Origin: an uncultured Eubacteriales bacterium
Lineage (GTDB): Bacteria > Bacillota > Clostridia > TANB77 > UBA1234
Assembly (NCBI GenBank): GCA_949283575.1
Contig: CASDSU010000017.1
Span: 1 to 38,891, forward strand
Reading direction: 5' to 3'
DNA: 38,891 nt
Shown: piece by piece, positions 1-8,416 of the stretch
Numbering within the stretch: the stretch's first letter is position 1
How the letters are laid out: every line of letters starts with the position of its first letter
Notes under the pieces: model-generated
What the model was told of the DNA's origin: nothing
The model's database searches: none
What the model saw: only the letters and a program-made list of their open reading frames with translations
Translations under genes and position numbers: made by a program

Positions 1-79
1 TATTAATAAAGAATAGTATTTATAGATAATAATATTAGGGATAAATAATTAATATAAAAAAATAACGGAGGGATAAAAC

Positions 80-2392
80 GTGAAAATTTCGGAAATTAAA
101 ATGACTAAAATTAATAACGAAGATAGTCGTATGAAAGCAATAGTAACTTTAACTTTTGATAATTGTGTTACAATAAGAGATATTAAAATTGTACAAGCTT
201 CTAACGGATTTTTCGTGGCAATGCCTGCAAGAAAAAATAAAGAGGGTAATTTTGTGGATGTATGTTATTCAATTAATTCTGAATTTAGAGAGTATGTTTC
301 AAGAGAAGTTTTAAATTTATATAATTCAGAAAAAACAGAGCATATATATGAAGGAGAGTTTACTAAGCCTAAGATTGAAATTTTAGTTGAACCTATAAAT
401 GATAGTGATGTTATAGTAGCTAACTTAAAAGTTACATTTGATAATAATTTTTGTATTAGTGGTGTTAAAGTATTAAAGTTAAAAGATGAGAATAATAAAA
501 TTATTTTTGCGTTTCCTAGCCGAAAAACTATAGTGGGTGAAATTATACATATATGTGAAATAGTTGGATATTATGATGAATATTATTCTCAACTTTTTGA
601 TGCTTTTGAAAAAGAGATATCAAAGAAAAGTGGTGCAAATATTCAAGTGGAAAATGAAAATTTGAAAAAACATAAATTGATTGCATCGGTTTTCTATCCT
701 CAAACTATTGGAATGATAATTGATAATATAAATAATGCTAAAGAACTTAATGAAAAAGAAAGTATAATTAAACTTATTTCTGAAAGTAGTAATAAGTTTG
801 AAGAAATTAATAATGAAGTTATTGTTTATTTTTATAACGATGCAAAAGTTGTTTATATATTTGAAAATAATAAGTTACAAAGTGCTGTTGGGACGTTGGA
901 AGATGGTAAAAGTTATGCGTTTGACAGAAATATAGTGGAAGACAAAAAGGCAAAATTAGAAAATAAAGATGAAAGTACTTTAAAAGAATTCTCTCAACAA
1001 ATAGAAGGATATCCAACATTTAAATTTTACTTTCCTGTTAATTTGGGAGAATACGTTAAGGTGGCTCCAACAGTTTTTGAAATCAAAGAAGATAAAACTC
1101 AAAAAGTACGTGTCATGATTTCAAAGTGCGAGAATGGTGAAAATGGATTTAAACTAGGAGCTAGAGAATGGATAGAAAAAAACAAAAAAGAAAATAGTAT
1201 GGATGAGATTTCACATAGAGAAGAGATGATAAATAATACTCTTATTGAAGCATATGTTTTGAAATATACTAATCGTAATGATCTGCCTTTTAAAATATAT
1301 AAAATGGGATATGTAAATGGATATAGAATTACTATTTCAGGTTGGCAAATGGACAATACAGAAGAAATAATAGATAATGCTTTTAAAAATATAAAGGTAG
1401 GGACTAATGAAAAAAGTATGCCAGATAAATCTAAAAATATTGCAGAAAATATTGAATCTGAAAATGATAGTTTGAATATAAAAGAAACAAAAAAATATTG
1501 TGAAACATCAAAAGAAGATGGATTAAGAGAACTTTTGAAAAGTATATTAGATAATAATTTGATTAATCAAGAAAAAAGAATATTATCTTCTGCAGAAATT
1601 TTAAATATAATGCTTTGTAATCTTATGAATGCAAGAAATTTTCTTGATGAGAATAAGGAAAGTTTAGCCAAAGAACCTACAGATATAAGTAAAAGACAAA
1701 GAGGAACGTATGAAGATTTTTGTAATTGTATAAAACAAAAGAAATATGAATCAGCATATTGGGAACTTGTAGATTTTGTTGACGATTATGGTGATAGCCA
1801 CAATAATGAAGTTTCTGTATGGGAATCAAAATTTTTAACTCATGAGGTTGATGATTTTAGAAGTGCAGTAGAACCGCTACTACATGGAATTACATATTAC
1901 AGAACTCAAAATGTAGGAGATGAAATAAATTTTGGAGTTTTAGGAAAATACAGTTTTTCAGAAATTGAATCAGATAGTGATGATGCAATAAAAAGTGTTA
2001 TAAAACTACTAAATGAAAATATAGCTGTATTCGATTCTAAAGTTTTATTTTATATGTTTTCTAATCTTAAAGATACCGCATACCCTTTTTGGGAGTACAA
2101 CAATTTTTACAAATTTTTAACTGTTAAACCAACATGGGGTAATACTCAATTTTCAACAAATATTTATAATATTGAAATTACTCCTGAAAATATTATGGAC
2201 GTTTTAAATTCAAATTTTAAATTTATTATTATGGAAAAAATTAAGGATGATATTTTGATAAAAAATGTCAATATAAATGAGAATTTGAATATGCTTTCAA
2301 TTGAATTTGAAGGATTTTGTAATAAATTTAATGCTTTAATTGAAATGGATTATAAGAATAATTTTGAAGTGGTAAGTTTTCACGCTTCATAA
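80..2392 (+). CDS. Tandem SpoVG-domain protein with long unrecognised C-terminal region
   Basis: 770 residues. The start is GTG at 80, preceded by GGAGGG at 67-72. Residues 1-84 read as a complete SpoVG domain: the MKISEIKMTKI start, MKAIVTLTFDN, and the FFVAMPARKNKEG core matching the family's AMPSRK signature. Residues about 97-180 form a second, more diverged SpoVG-like copy (VTFDNNFCISGVKVLK, FAFPSRKTIVGE). SpoVG is normally a stand-alone protein of about 85-100 residues, a site-specific nucleic-acid-binding regulator in spore formers and other Firmicutes. Residues about 195-440 resemble no family I can name. They end in a segment (KIYKMGYVNGYRITISGW) that could be a small alpha/beta domain. 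Residues about 475-770 are acidic and unrecognised. No signal peptide or membrane segment is visible, so a cytoplasmic location is inferred. Function unknown; nucleic-acid binding by the N-terminus is an inference from the family. Confidence 0.85.
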   Translation: MKISEIKMTKINNEDSRMKAIVTLTFDNCVTIRDIKIVQASNGFFVAMPARKNKEGNFVDVCYSINSEFREYVSREVLNLYNSEKTEHIYEGEFTKPKIEILVEPINDSDVIVANLKVTFDNNFCISGVKVLKLKDENNKIIFAFPSRKTIVGEIIHICEIVGYYDEYYSQLFDAFEKEISKKSGANIQVENENLKKHKLIASVFYPQTIGMIIDNINNAKELNEKESIIKLISESSNKFEEINNEVIVYFYNDAKVVYIFENNKLQSAVGTLEDGKSYAFDRNIVEDKKAKLENKDESTLKEFSQQIEGYPTFKFYFPVNLGEYVKVAPTVFEIKEDKTQKVRVMISKCENGENGFKLGAREWIEKNKKENSMDEISHREEMINNTLIEAYVLKYTNRNDLPFKIYKMGYVNGYRITISGWQMDNTEEIIDNAFKNIKVGTNEKSMPDKSKNIAENIESENDSLNIKETKKYCETSKEDGLRELLKSILDNNLINQEKRILSSAEILNIMLCNLMNARNFLDENKESLAKEPTDISKRQRGTYEDFCNCIKQKKYESAYWELVDFVDDYGDSHNNEVSVWESKFLTHEVDDFRSAVEPLLHGITYYRTQNVGDEINFGVLGKYSFSEIESDSDDAIKSVIKLLNENIAVFDSKVLFYMFSNLKDTAYPFWEYNNFYKFLTVKPTWGNTQFSTNIYNIEITPENIMDVLNSNFKFIIMEKIKDDILIKNVNINENLNMLSIEFEGFCNKFNALIEMDYKNNFEVVSFHAS

Positions 2393-2443
2393 TATTAAGT
2401 GAAAAAACAAAAGTAAAAATGTTAAATATAAGGAGCAGATCAT

Positions 2444-2795
2444 ATGTCTGATGATTTAATAGTTCAAAGACTTATAGAAATTTATAATCAAAAAATTTTG
2501 ACAAAACAAGAGATGAGTATTTTCAAATATTGTATGGATTATCTAAAAATAAAAATTCTGGAATTGAACCTAATAGCTTAATACAAAGAATTGAAAATGC
2601 TAGAAATTATAGACTAGAGGAAGTAAAAGGCAGAATGGAATGCGTCAAAAAGAAGGAAAAGATTATTTTTTAAGATATGCTCAGAGCGAGGATTATACTT
2701 TTTCTCAAGATGACAAGAAAAATTTTATATTATGGTCAGGAGATAAAGATGCGGCAAAAGAAGTTTTAGAAGGTATAAAGGAAAAGATAAAATAA
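2444..2795 (+). pseudogene. Frameshifted remnant of an unrecognised small protein gene
   Basis: An ATG at 2444 has a good ribosome site (AGGAGC at 2431-2436) and opens a frame (MSDDLIVQRLIEIYNQ...) that stops at 2579-2581. Coding-like sequence continues in a second frame from about 2523 (QILYGLSKNKNSGIEPNSLI) to a stop near 2672. It then continues in a third frame from about 2636 (MRQKEGKDYFLRYAQ) to TAA at 2793-2795. Read with two frame corrections it would give one hydrophilic protein of roughly 115 residues. I do not recognise the family. The intact ribosome site and the continuity across frames suggest recent decay or an assembly error rather than random ORFs. Confidence 0.55.
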
Positions 2796-2933
2796 GTGCA
2801 GAATATGCGCTAAAAGATATTTCGAAGCCAATAGGAATATCAGTTAATACAATCGATACCTGAAAATTTGAAGTCAAGTTTACCTACAATGTTGACAATT
2901 TGTTGCCAGAGTATGAATATTCATAATAAATAG
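2771..2933 (+). pseudogene. C-terminal fragment of a YhcG/DUF1016-like nuclease gene
   Basis: From 2771 one frame reads KGKDKISAEYALKDISKPIG and runs to a TGA at 2861-2863. A second frame, from 2856, continues with IPENLKSSLPTM to a TAG at 2931-2933. The block AEYAL-(K/R)-D-I-x-K-P-I-G followed by LP(E)xLKxSLPT is what I recall as the extreme C-terminus of the YhcG/DUF1016 PDDEXK-nuclease family. Nothing resembling the catalytic part precedes it, and at least one frameshift separates the two pieces. It overlaps the end of the preceding remnant in another frame, so this area looks like a junction of decayed genes. The family call rests on a short motif. Confidence 0.45.
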
Positions 2934-3032
2934 AATACTATAAATATTATATATACGAAACTTACAAAACTTGATAAATCAAGAAATACAGATAATACTA
3001 ATAATATTAAAAATATAGATAATATTTGAGTT

Positions 3033-3089
3033 TATTGTCCATGTGGTTCGGGGAAGAAGTATAAGAAGTGTTGTGGAGTGAACGCATAG
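3033..3089 (+). pseudogene. Stranded SEC-C zinc-binding tail
   Basis: Codons 3033-3089 read YCPCGSGKKYKKCCGVNA and stop at TAG. CxCGSGxKYKxCC is the SEC-C metal-binding motif that ends SecA and many unrelated proteins. An in-frame TGA at 3027-3029 lies two codons upstream, and the preceding 100 bases are AT-rich with stops in every frame, so no protein carrying this tail can be read. It may be the true end of a deleted gene, possibly one of the two remnants just upstream. Confidence 0.55.
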
Positions 3090-3090
3090 T

Positions 3091-3130
3091 AAAAAGCGAA
3101 GTCAGGAAAGTTCTGACTTCGCTTTTATTT
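3091..3130. terminator. Bidirectional intrinsic terminator
   Basis: A perfect 15-bp inverted repeat (AAAAAGCGAAGTCAG / CTGACTTCGCTTTTT-like) with a 7-base loop is flanked by A and T runs. It lies between the plus-strand remnants and the 3' end of yvcK on the minus strand, so it can serve both. Confidence 0.85.
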
Positions 3131-4087
3131 TTAGGTATTATTCATCAAATATAAGAATATAAGAGAACTTAATTTCAAAGTATCATGTTTGATTGTACCA
3201 TCAGCTGTGGTTAAAAGATCTGATTCGATAAGTTCATATTCAGCTTTTCTAATATTATCATAATCAATAACAACTTGGTCTTTTTGTTCTTCAGTAGAAT
3301 ACTTTTTAAGTAATTCGTCTGGCATAACATTGTTACTAACAATTACAGCGTCTAATCTATCTTTTCCAATATAGCTTTCAAGTACATTAACGTGGTCACT
3401 TACGCCAAAGTTATCAGTTTCACCAGGTTGTGTCATAGCGTTACATACATAAATAACTTTTGCTTTTGCAGCATTGATAGCTTTCGCAACATCTGCGCAT
3501 ATAAGGTGTGGAAGAATACTTGTATAAAGACTGCCCATGCTAAGAATGATTAAATCAGCTTCTTTAATGCTATTTAATACTTCTGGCAGTACATGAAAAT
3601 CTTCCTTATAAAAAATACGTTTATAGTGTTTCTTTGCATATGTAATTTCTTCTTCACCTTCAATAATCTCACCATCGTCAGTTTCACCCATTAGAGTAAG
3701 ATAATCTTCAGAAAGTGGAAGAACGGTGTGTTCGATCCTTAGCAATTCACTCATATATTCTATACTTTTCTTTAGATTTCCAGTTTCTTTGAAAAATGAT
3801 GTTAAAATTAAGTTTCCCATAGAATGACCATTTAAATCACTGTATGTAGACATTCTGTATTCCATTATATTTTTTACCTCATCAGGTAATGTAGAAAGAT
3901 TGCTAAGTACATGCCTAATATCTCCAACAGCAGGAGTAGAAAATTCTTTTCTAAGTCTTCCTGTACTTCTACCATTATCAGAAACAGTAATAATTGCAGT
4001 AATATCTACAGGAAAATATTTTAAGCCTTTTAATACATTTGAGGCTCCAGTACCTCCACCAAAAACTACTATTTTTTTCTTTTCCAT
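3131..4087 (-). CDS. yvcK: YvcK family protein (UPF0052/CofD-like; gluconeogenesis and morphogenesis factor)
   Basis: 318 residues, matching the usual YvcK length of about 317-330. The N-terminus has the glycine-rich Rossmann-like signature VVFGGGTGASNVLKGL (about residues 7-22), followed by TVSDNGRSTGRLR and VGDIRHVLSNLS. Members bind UDP-sugars (UDP-GlcNAc in B. subtilis) and are needed for growth on gluconeogenic carbon sources and for normal envelope synthesis. This role is known for the family and not shown here. The ATG at 4085-4087 is preceded on its strand by AAGGAGGAATTT. Elsewhere yvcK often sits with rapZ and whiA. Here it follows a HAD phosphatase gene by 32 bases and is the last gene of a two-gene minus-strand unit. 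Confidence 0.93.
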   Translation of the reverse strand: MEKKKIVVFGGGTGASNVLKGLKYFPVDITAIITVSDNGRSTGRLRKEFSTPAVGDIRHVLSNLSTLPDEVKNIMEYRMSTYSDLNGHSMGNLILTSFFKETGNLKKSIEYMSELLRIEHTVLPLSEDYLTLMGETDDGEIIEGEEEITYAKKHYKRIFYKEDFHVLPEVLNSIKEADLIILSMGSLYTSILPHLICADVAKAINAAKAKVIYVCNAMTQPGETDNFGVSDHVNVLESYIGKDRLDAVIVSNNVMPDELLKKYSTEEQKDQVVIDYDNIRKAEYELIESDLLTTADGTIKHDTLKLSSLIFLYLMNNT

Positions 4088-4119
4088 AAATTCCTCCTTA
4101 ATATTGAAAAACAGATTGA

Positions 4120-4749
4120 CTATAAAACTATTTCAGATAAAGTTTTATACTCTTTGATGTTTGAATTATCAATTTCTTTACTAGAATATTTATTACCTTC
4201 TCGTCTTATTCTTATTACTTGAATTGGATTTTTAGAATATAAACCTAATAAATCTGAAGGATTATCATCAATAAAAATACCATCCTCATAATTAATGTCA
4301 AGAGTATATTTAGGCACAGAAGTAATATAAAGAGCATCGAAATAATTAGCAATTCCAGAGCCAGAAATTTTTGCTGATTGATATGTTAAGCTGTTTGCAT
4401 CATGTGAAAGAATATATAAATTATGACCAGCTTCTTTTAATTTTTTTAAAAAATCGATTGAATCTTCATAAAGAAAATCTTCAGTGTTTGCAATTATATG
4501 GTTTAAATTTTTTCTAACTTTTTCAGAATCTAGGTTATATTTTTCCGAAAAGTATAAAGCAAGTTCATAAATATTATAAATATTATAAATATGTTCTCTA
4601 TTAAACATACTTTTACATTCAGCATAAACTTCATCAAAATTTAACGAACTATGTTCTTTAAATATTTCATTAGAAATAAGTGTAAGCATAGCATTTGTTA
4701 AAAGTGGTGTATTAAATAATGTGTTATCGAAATCGATATAATATTTCAT
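4120..4749 (-). CDS. HAD-superfamily hydrolase
   Basis: 209 residues. HAD motif I is DFDNT at residues 6-10 (nucleophile D6, acid D8). Motif II is the serine of ILSHDAN near 113. Motif IV is IFIDDNPSDL near 158-167. A helical cap lies between motifs I and II. HAD enzymes of this size are Mg2+-dependent phosphatases acting on small phosphorylated metabolites; the substrate cannot be told from sequence. Its ribosome site (AGAAAGGAG on the minus strand) is followed directly by ATG. It is first in a unit with yvcK, 32 bases downstream. Confidence 0.85.
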   Translation of the reverse strand: MKYYIDFDNTLFNTPLLTNAMLTLISNEIFKEHSSLNFDEVYAECKSMFNREHIYNIYNIYELALYFSEKYNLDSEKVRKNLNHIIANTEDFLYEDSIDFLKKLKEAGHNLYILSHDANSLTYQSAKISGSGIANYFDALYITSVPKYTLDINYEDGIFIDDNPSDLLGLYSKNPIQVIRIRREGNKYSSKEIDNSNIKEYKTLSEIVL

Positions 4750-4874
4750 AAATTTCTCCTTTCTGAATATATCACAGGTTTAATAATATCATAAAAAGGT
4801 GAAAAGTGAAATAATTATATGCTTGATTGATATAAAGCGAAATACAAGGTGTTGCTTTTTTTAAGATGAAATTT

Positions 4875-4903
4875 ATTTACAATATTTGACAAAAATGTTA
4901 TCC
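4875..4903 (+). promoter_or_regulatory. Candidate sigma-A promoter for the SPFH operon
   Basis: TTTACA and TATCCT, 17 bases apart, lie just upstream of the ATGGAGGAG ribosome site at 4921-4929. The -10 is imperfect, so confidence is moderate. Confidence 0.4.
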
Positions 4904-4937
4904 TAAAAATGACAAAAACAATGGAGGAGATTTTTTT

Positions 4938-5747
4938 ATGGGATTTATAAAAGCTTTTACAGGTGCATTAGGTGGAGCTTTTGCAGATCAATGGAAGGAT
5001 TTTTACAAACCAATGGATATGGTTCCTGCTACAGCATGGGAAAGATTTAAATTTGGAGGACAAGCTGCTTCAGAACAATTAGCATTCTTTGTTAATTTGA
5101 AATAGATTTCTAGAATTAGATTTGGAACACAAGAACCATTATATTGGAATGATTCTTACTTAGAATTGAAAGCGGGTGGTATGGCTAGAGGTACTTATTC
5201 TTTAAAGATATCTGATCCATTATTATTTATAAAACAATTCGTACCAGCAAAATATTTACAACCAAATGCTCCAATTTTTGATTTTAATGATATGGACAAT
5301 GAGGCTGGAAATCAATTGTTTGATGATTTCTTAACTTGTTTAACAGGTGCTTTTGCGAGATTTTCACAACAAGCAAAGGCCAATAATTCAGATACAATGG
5401 ATCATATCCAAGCTAACCAAGACAGATTTGCACAAACAATGGATGAGGAAGTTGAAAACACATATGTTTGGAGTACAAATCGAGGAATAAAAATATCAGG
5501 TGTTAATTATGATCAAAAAACTCAAGAAGCATTAGATGAAATTAGAAAACAAGATACAGAATTAAGAAAAGCTAGACGTATGGGAGCTGTTAGTAATGTT
5601 CCACAGCAAGCACCTCAAGCTGATGAAGATAAGGAAGATGAAGAAGATCCATACAAAAAAATTAGAAAATTGAAAAAATTATTAGATGAAGGAATAATTT
5701 CTCAAGAAGAATTTGATAAAGCTAAAGCGAAACTTTTGGGGGTGTAG
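4938..5747 (+). pseudogene. SPFH-domain/SHOCT protein gene, disrupted (YdjI-like)
   Basis: The frame opens at ATG 4938 (ribosome site GGAGGAG at 4923-4929) with MGFIKAFTGALGGAFADQWK, the characteristic start of the SPFH/virion-core-like (YdjI) family. It stops at TAG 5103-5105 after FVNLK and continues in the same frame to TAG at 5745-5747. The stop sits where homologues have a charged residue (as in FVNLREI...KFGT), consistent with one base change from GAG. About 60-70 residues of the N-terminal beta-rich part, normally between DQWKD and the RFxFGG segment, also appear to be missing. The last 33 residues (DPYKKIRKLKKLLDEG...EFDKAKAKLL) are a SHOCT domain. Intact proteins associate with membranes and pair with the zinc-ribbon gene that follows. 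A TTG at 5166 could start a shorter product, but no ribosome site precedes it. Confidence 0.8.
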
Positions 5748-5750
5748 CCG

Positions 5751-6729
5751 ATGTTAGAAAATTCTAACGCTATTTCTTTAAATGCAAATACTGGAAAGTT
5801 AAGATGTAATTTTTGTAGAAATGAATTTGAACCAGAAAAAGTTGAAGGTTTGGAGACTGATATAAGCAAGTTAACTGGTAATATAATAGGTTCAGGAGCT
5901 CAAGATATAGCTCAAGATACTAATGATGTTATTACATTTAAATGTGAGAGTTGTGGCGCTGAAGTTGTAATTGATACGTCAAAGGCACCACAAGCGAGAT
6001 GTCATTGGTGTAGAAGTATGTTATCCGTAAACGAACAAATTCCAAACGGAAGCATTCCAGATGTTGTATTGCCATTTAAATTATCAAAGGCAGATGCAAG
6101 AACACAAATTGATAAGTTTGTTAATAAGAGAAAATTTTTTGCTAACTCACAATTTAAAAAAGAGTTTACAACAGAAAATATAATGGGTGTGTATTTCCCT
6201 TACATGGTTGTCGATGTCAATTCGGAGGCTTTTTTAAGAGGTAAGGGAGAACGTCTTGTTAGAACATATACACGTGGTAGTGATGAAAACAAAAAAAGGT
6301 ATTATGATGCTGATTTGTATAGAGTTGAACGTTATTTTGATTTGACAATAAAAGGTCTAACTGTGGAATCAAATTCTGATAAGATAAAAAAATCAGATAC
6401 CAATACAAATAACGTTATAAATGCGATAATGCCATTTGATACTGAAAACTGCGTTAAATGGAACGCTAGACATGCTGCAAATACTTCATTAACTATGTAT
6501 GATAGAGGTGTACGATGGGAAGAAGAAAGGCTTGATATTAAAGGAACACAATGGAAAGCAGCGTATTTGCCAGTATGGTTATATAGTTATCAAGAAGTGA
6601 AAGATGCTAGTGGGAATTATATATTTTGGAATCATGTATAGCAAATATCGAAACAAAGATGCTAGACATTTGCATGAAACAGAAACTGAAAAAGAAGTTT
6701 CAAATATTTCAAATATAATAAACGATTAA
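5751..6729 (+). pseudogene. TFIIB-type zinc-ribbon membrane protein gene, frameshifted and deleted near its 3' end
   Basis: The ATG at 5751 follows the SPFH frame by three bases, with GGGGGTG as ribosome site. The open part is 296 residues, to TAG at 6639-6641. It has two zinc ribbons (CNFCRNEF near 19-26; CESCG near 66 and CHWCRS near 84), then a conserved beta domain ending PVWLYSYQEVKD. Homologues continue here into a membrane segment and a YRN...RH.xE.ET tail. That tail is present in another frame from about 6620 to TAA 6727-6729 (MYSKYRNKDARHLHETETEK), with the membrane part missing. The gene has therefore lost sequence and frame near its end. Partner of the SPFH gene upstream; both halves of the pair are damaged. 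Confidence 0.75.
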
Positions 6730-6747
6730 AAAGAGAACTAAAAATAA

Positions 6748-6782
6748 ATAAAAAGGTGTTATTCTTATGGCACCTTTTTGTT
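6748..6782 (+). terminator. Intrinsic terminator after the SPFH pair
   Basis: AAAAGGTG (6751-6758) pairs with CACCTTTT (6771-6778), followed by T residues. Confidence 0.7.
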
Positions 6783-6809
6783 GTATAAAAATATAAATAA
6801 TGATATAAT
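6781..6809 (+). promoter_or_regulatory. Sigma-A promoter of prfB
   Basis: TTGTAT (6781-6786) and TATAAT (6804-6809) are separated by 17 bases, about 40 bases ahead of the prfB start. Confidence 0.65.
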
Positions 6810-6847
6810 CAGCAAATATTTAATAACTGAATAAAGGATGTGATTAG

Positions 6848-7955
6848 ATGTTTGAACTTGAGGAAAAACTTAAAGAATTAAAAGAGTTCGAAAAAAAGTT
6901 AAAAGAATTGGGTGAATCTCTTTGACATTTCTAATAAAATTAAAAAATTATTAGAATTAGAAGAGCAAACAAAAGATGCTGATTTTTGGAACGACATGGA
7001 TAATTCGACAAAAGTTTTGCAAGAAATAAAAATGTTAAAAAATAAAGTAAATGAATTTAATTCGTTAGATTCGTTTATACAAGATACAGTAGTCTTAATA
7101 GAACTTGGAATAGAAGCAAATGATGAAAATGTTGTTAGTGAAGTAAGACAAAATATTAAAGAAATAGCAAAAGAATTAGAAAAATTAGAAATTTCAAACT
7201 TACTATCTGGCAAGCATGATTCTAGTAATGCAATTATAACAATACATCCAGGTGCTGGTGGAACAGAATCACAAGATTGGGCAGAAATGCTATATAGAAT
7301 GTACTCAATGTGGTGTGAAAAAAATGGATATAAGCTTGAAGAACTTGATTATTTAGACGGAGATGTTGCGGGAATAAAAAGTGTAACGTTTAGTGTATCA
7401 GGTGATAATGCATATGGATATTTAAAAGGTGAGAGTGGAGTTCATAGATTAGTAAGAATATCTCCATTTGATTCTGCAGGAAGAAGGCATACATCATTTG
7501 CATCAGTTGAAGTGATTCCAGAAGTTTCAGACGATTTAGATATTCAAATAGATCCTAATGATTTAAAAGTAGATACGTATCGTTCGAGTGGAGCTGGTGG
7601 ACAACATGTAAACAAAACAGAATCTGCAATAAGAATAACTCATATTCCAACAAATATAATTGTTTCGTGTCAAACACAACGCTCACAAATTCAAAATAGA
7701 GATAAAGCAATGAAAATGCTTATTTCAAAATTAATGGAATTAAAAGAACGCGAAAATAAGGAAAAAATAGAAGACTTAAAAGGTGTTCAAAGAGAGATTG
7801 CCTGGGGAAGTCAAATACGTTCATACGTTTTTTGCCCATATACAATGGTAAAAGACCACAGAACAAATTTTGAAACAGGAAATGTTGATGCGGTAATGAA
7901 TGGAGAGATAAGCGATTTTATGGATGCATATCTAAAAAATGCAATTGAAAAATAG
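6848..7955 (+). CDS. prfB: Peptide chain release factor 2, with programmed +1 frameshift
   Basis: Starts at ATG 6848 (AAAGGATG upstream). The first frame, MFELEEKLKELKEFEKKLKE..., ends at CTT TGA (TGA 6923-6925). Translation resumes in the +1 frame at GAC 6924 and runs to TAG at 7953-7955, giving about 368 residues. CTT-TGA-C is the canonical autoregulatory slip site: low RF2 lets the ribosome slip past UGA. The upstream stimulator is weak (TTGGGTGAA at 6909-6917). RF2 releases peptides at UGA and UAA. The SPF tripeptide that reads the stop codon is present (VRISPFDSAG), and the catalytic GGQ lies in SSGAGGQHVNKTES near residues 249-251. No secA or hpf lies directly upstream, unlike B. subtilis, although hpf is about 5 kb downstream. 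Confidence 0.96.
6920..6926 (+). promoter_or_regulatory. prfB: prfB +1 programmed frameshift site
   Basis: CTTTGAC: CTT is decoded, then T6923 is skipped so that GAC is read. The in-frame UGA is the RF2-specific codon, making a negative feedback loop. This explains why the two frames of prfB do not join directly. Confidence 0.93.
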
Positions 7956-7959
7956 ATAG

Positions 7960-7995
7960 AATGGACAAAGGGATGTTTCTCTTGTCCATTTTTAT
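7960..7995 (+). terminator. prfB terminator built from a dispersed palindromic repeat
   Basis: TGGACAA (7962-7968) pairs with TTGTCCA (7982-7988), followed by a T run. The 27-base unit matches 23651-23677 at 23 positions, so this terminator seems to be a copy of a repeat family seen elsewhere in the window. Confidence 0.75.
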
Positions 7996-8007
7996 TTTCT
8001 AAGATAG

Positions 8008-8050
8008 ACAAAAAGAAAACGCATACAATCAGATTAATGGATTGCATGCG
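8008..8050 (-). terminator. Terminator hairpin of the ncRNA
   Basis: An 11-bp stem, CGCATGCAATC/GATTGTATGCG in transcript orientation with one G-U pair, is followed by TTTTCTTTTTG. Confidence 0.88.
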
Positions 8051-8250
8051 CCCCCTAGTTTTCTGAGCAGTACATTAACTTGCTCCTTCCACATTAAATT
8101 TTTATACTCCTAAACGCCATCCATACACATCAAGCCCCGAATCGCACCTCAACGGAATCTTCTCCTCGGCACCTAGAGCTTATAACCTCGATATCCGTGG
8201 GGCATCCCCCATCGTTACCGGGAACCAATCCATACTTCAGGTTAGAGTAT
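8010..8250 (-). ncRNA. Structured non-coding RNA gene, about 240 nt (possibly raiA-motif-like)
   Basis: A stand-alone transcription unit on the minus strand. The promoter is at 8257-8285. The interior is G+C-rich and unlike the surrounding AT-rich DNA, has no usable ORF, and ends in a strong hairpin plus U run (8008-8050). The 5' end (TATACTC...TAA) can pair with a 3' segment (TTTAGGAGTATA), closing a large domain. Inside it, GGGG-GATG-CCCC is a tight hairpin nested in a GTAACGAT/ATCGAGGTTA-type stem. It does not show the tRNA-like end of tmRNA, the SRP helix 8 motif, the RNase P core or a T-box. Its size, the clostridial context and the hpf (raiA) gene about 5 kb away make the raiA-motif RNA a candidate, with 6S RNA another. 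The family assignment is inference; the RNA gene itself is well supported. Confidence 0.82.
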
Positions 8251-8256
8251 AAAATT

Positions 8257-8285
8257 ATAATATCACAGTTTACATAAGATGTCAA
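8257..8285 (-). promoter_or_regulatory. Near-consensus sigma-A promoter of the ncRNA
   Basis: Read on the minus strand: TTGACA (8285-8280), a 17-base spacer, then TATTAT (8262-8257). The expected start is near 8250. This is the strongest promoter match in the window, which fits an abundant RNA. Confidence 0.85.
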
Positions 8286-8416
8286 GAAAATATTTTACTT
8301 TTTATATTATTTCTTAATTTTGTGTTTTACCAAATTGATGCAATATGATATTCTATTGTCTGGAAATTATTTGTGATTTTACAAATGAATGATTACATAA
8401 GTTGGGGGTAATTATT

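Noticed and set aside
8010-8250. tmRNA, SRP RNA, RNase P RNA or T-box leader
   Set aside because: No tRNA-like CCA end or tag frame, no SRP helix 8 motif, no RNase P core, and no downstream gene on the same strand for a riboswitch to control.
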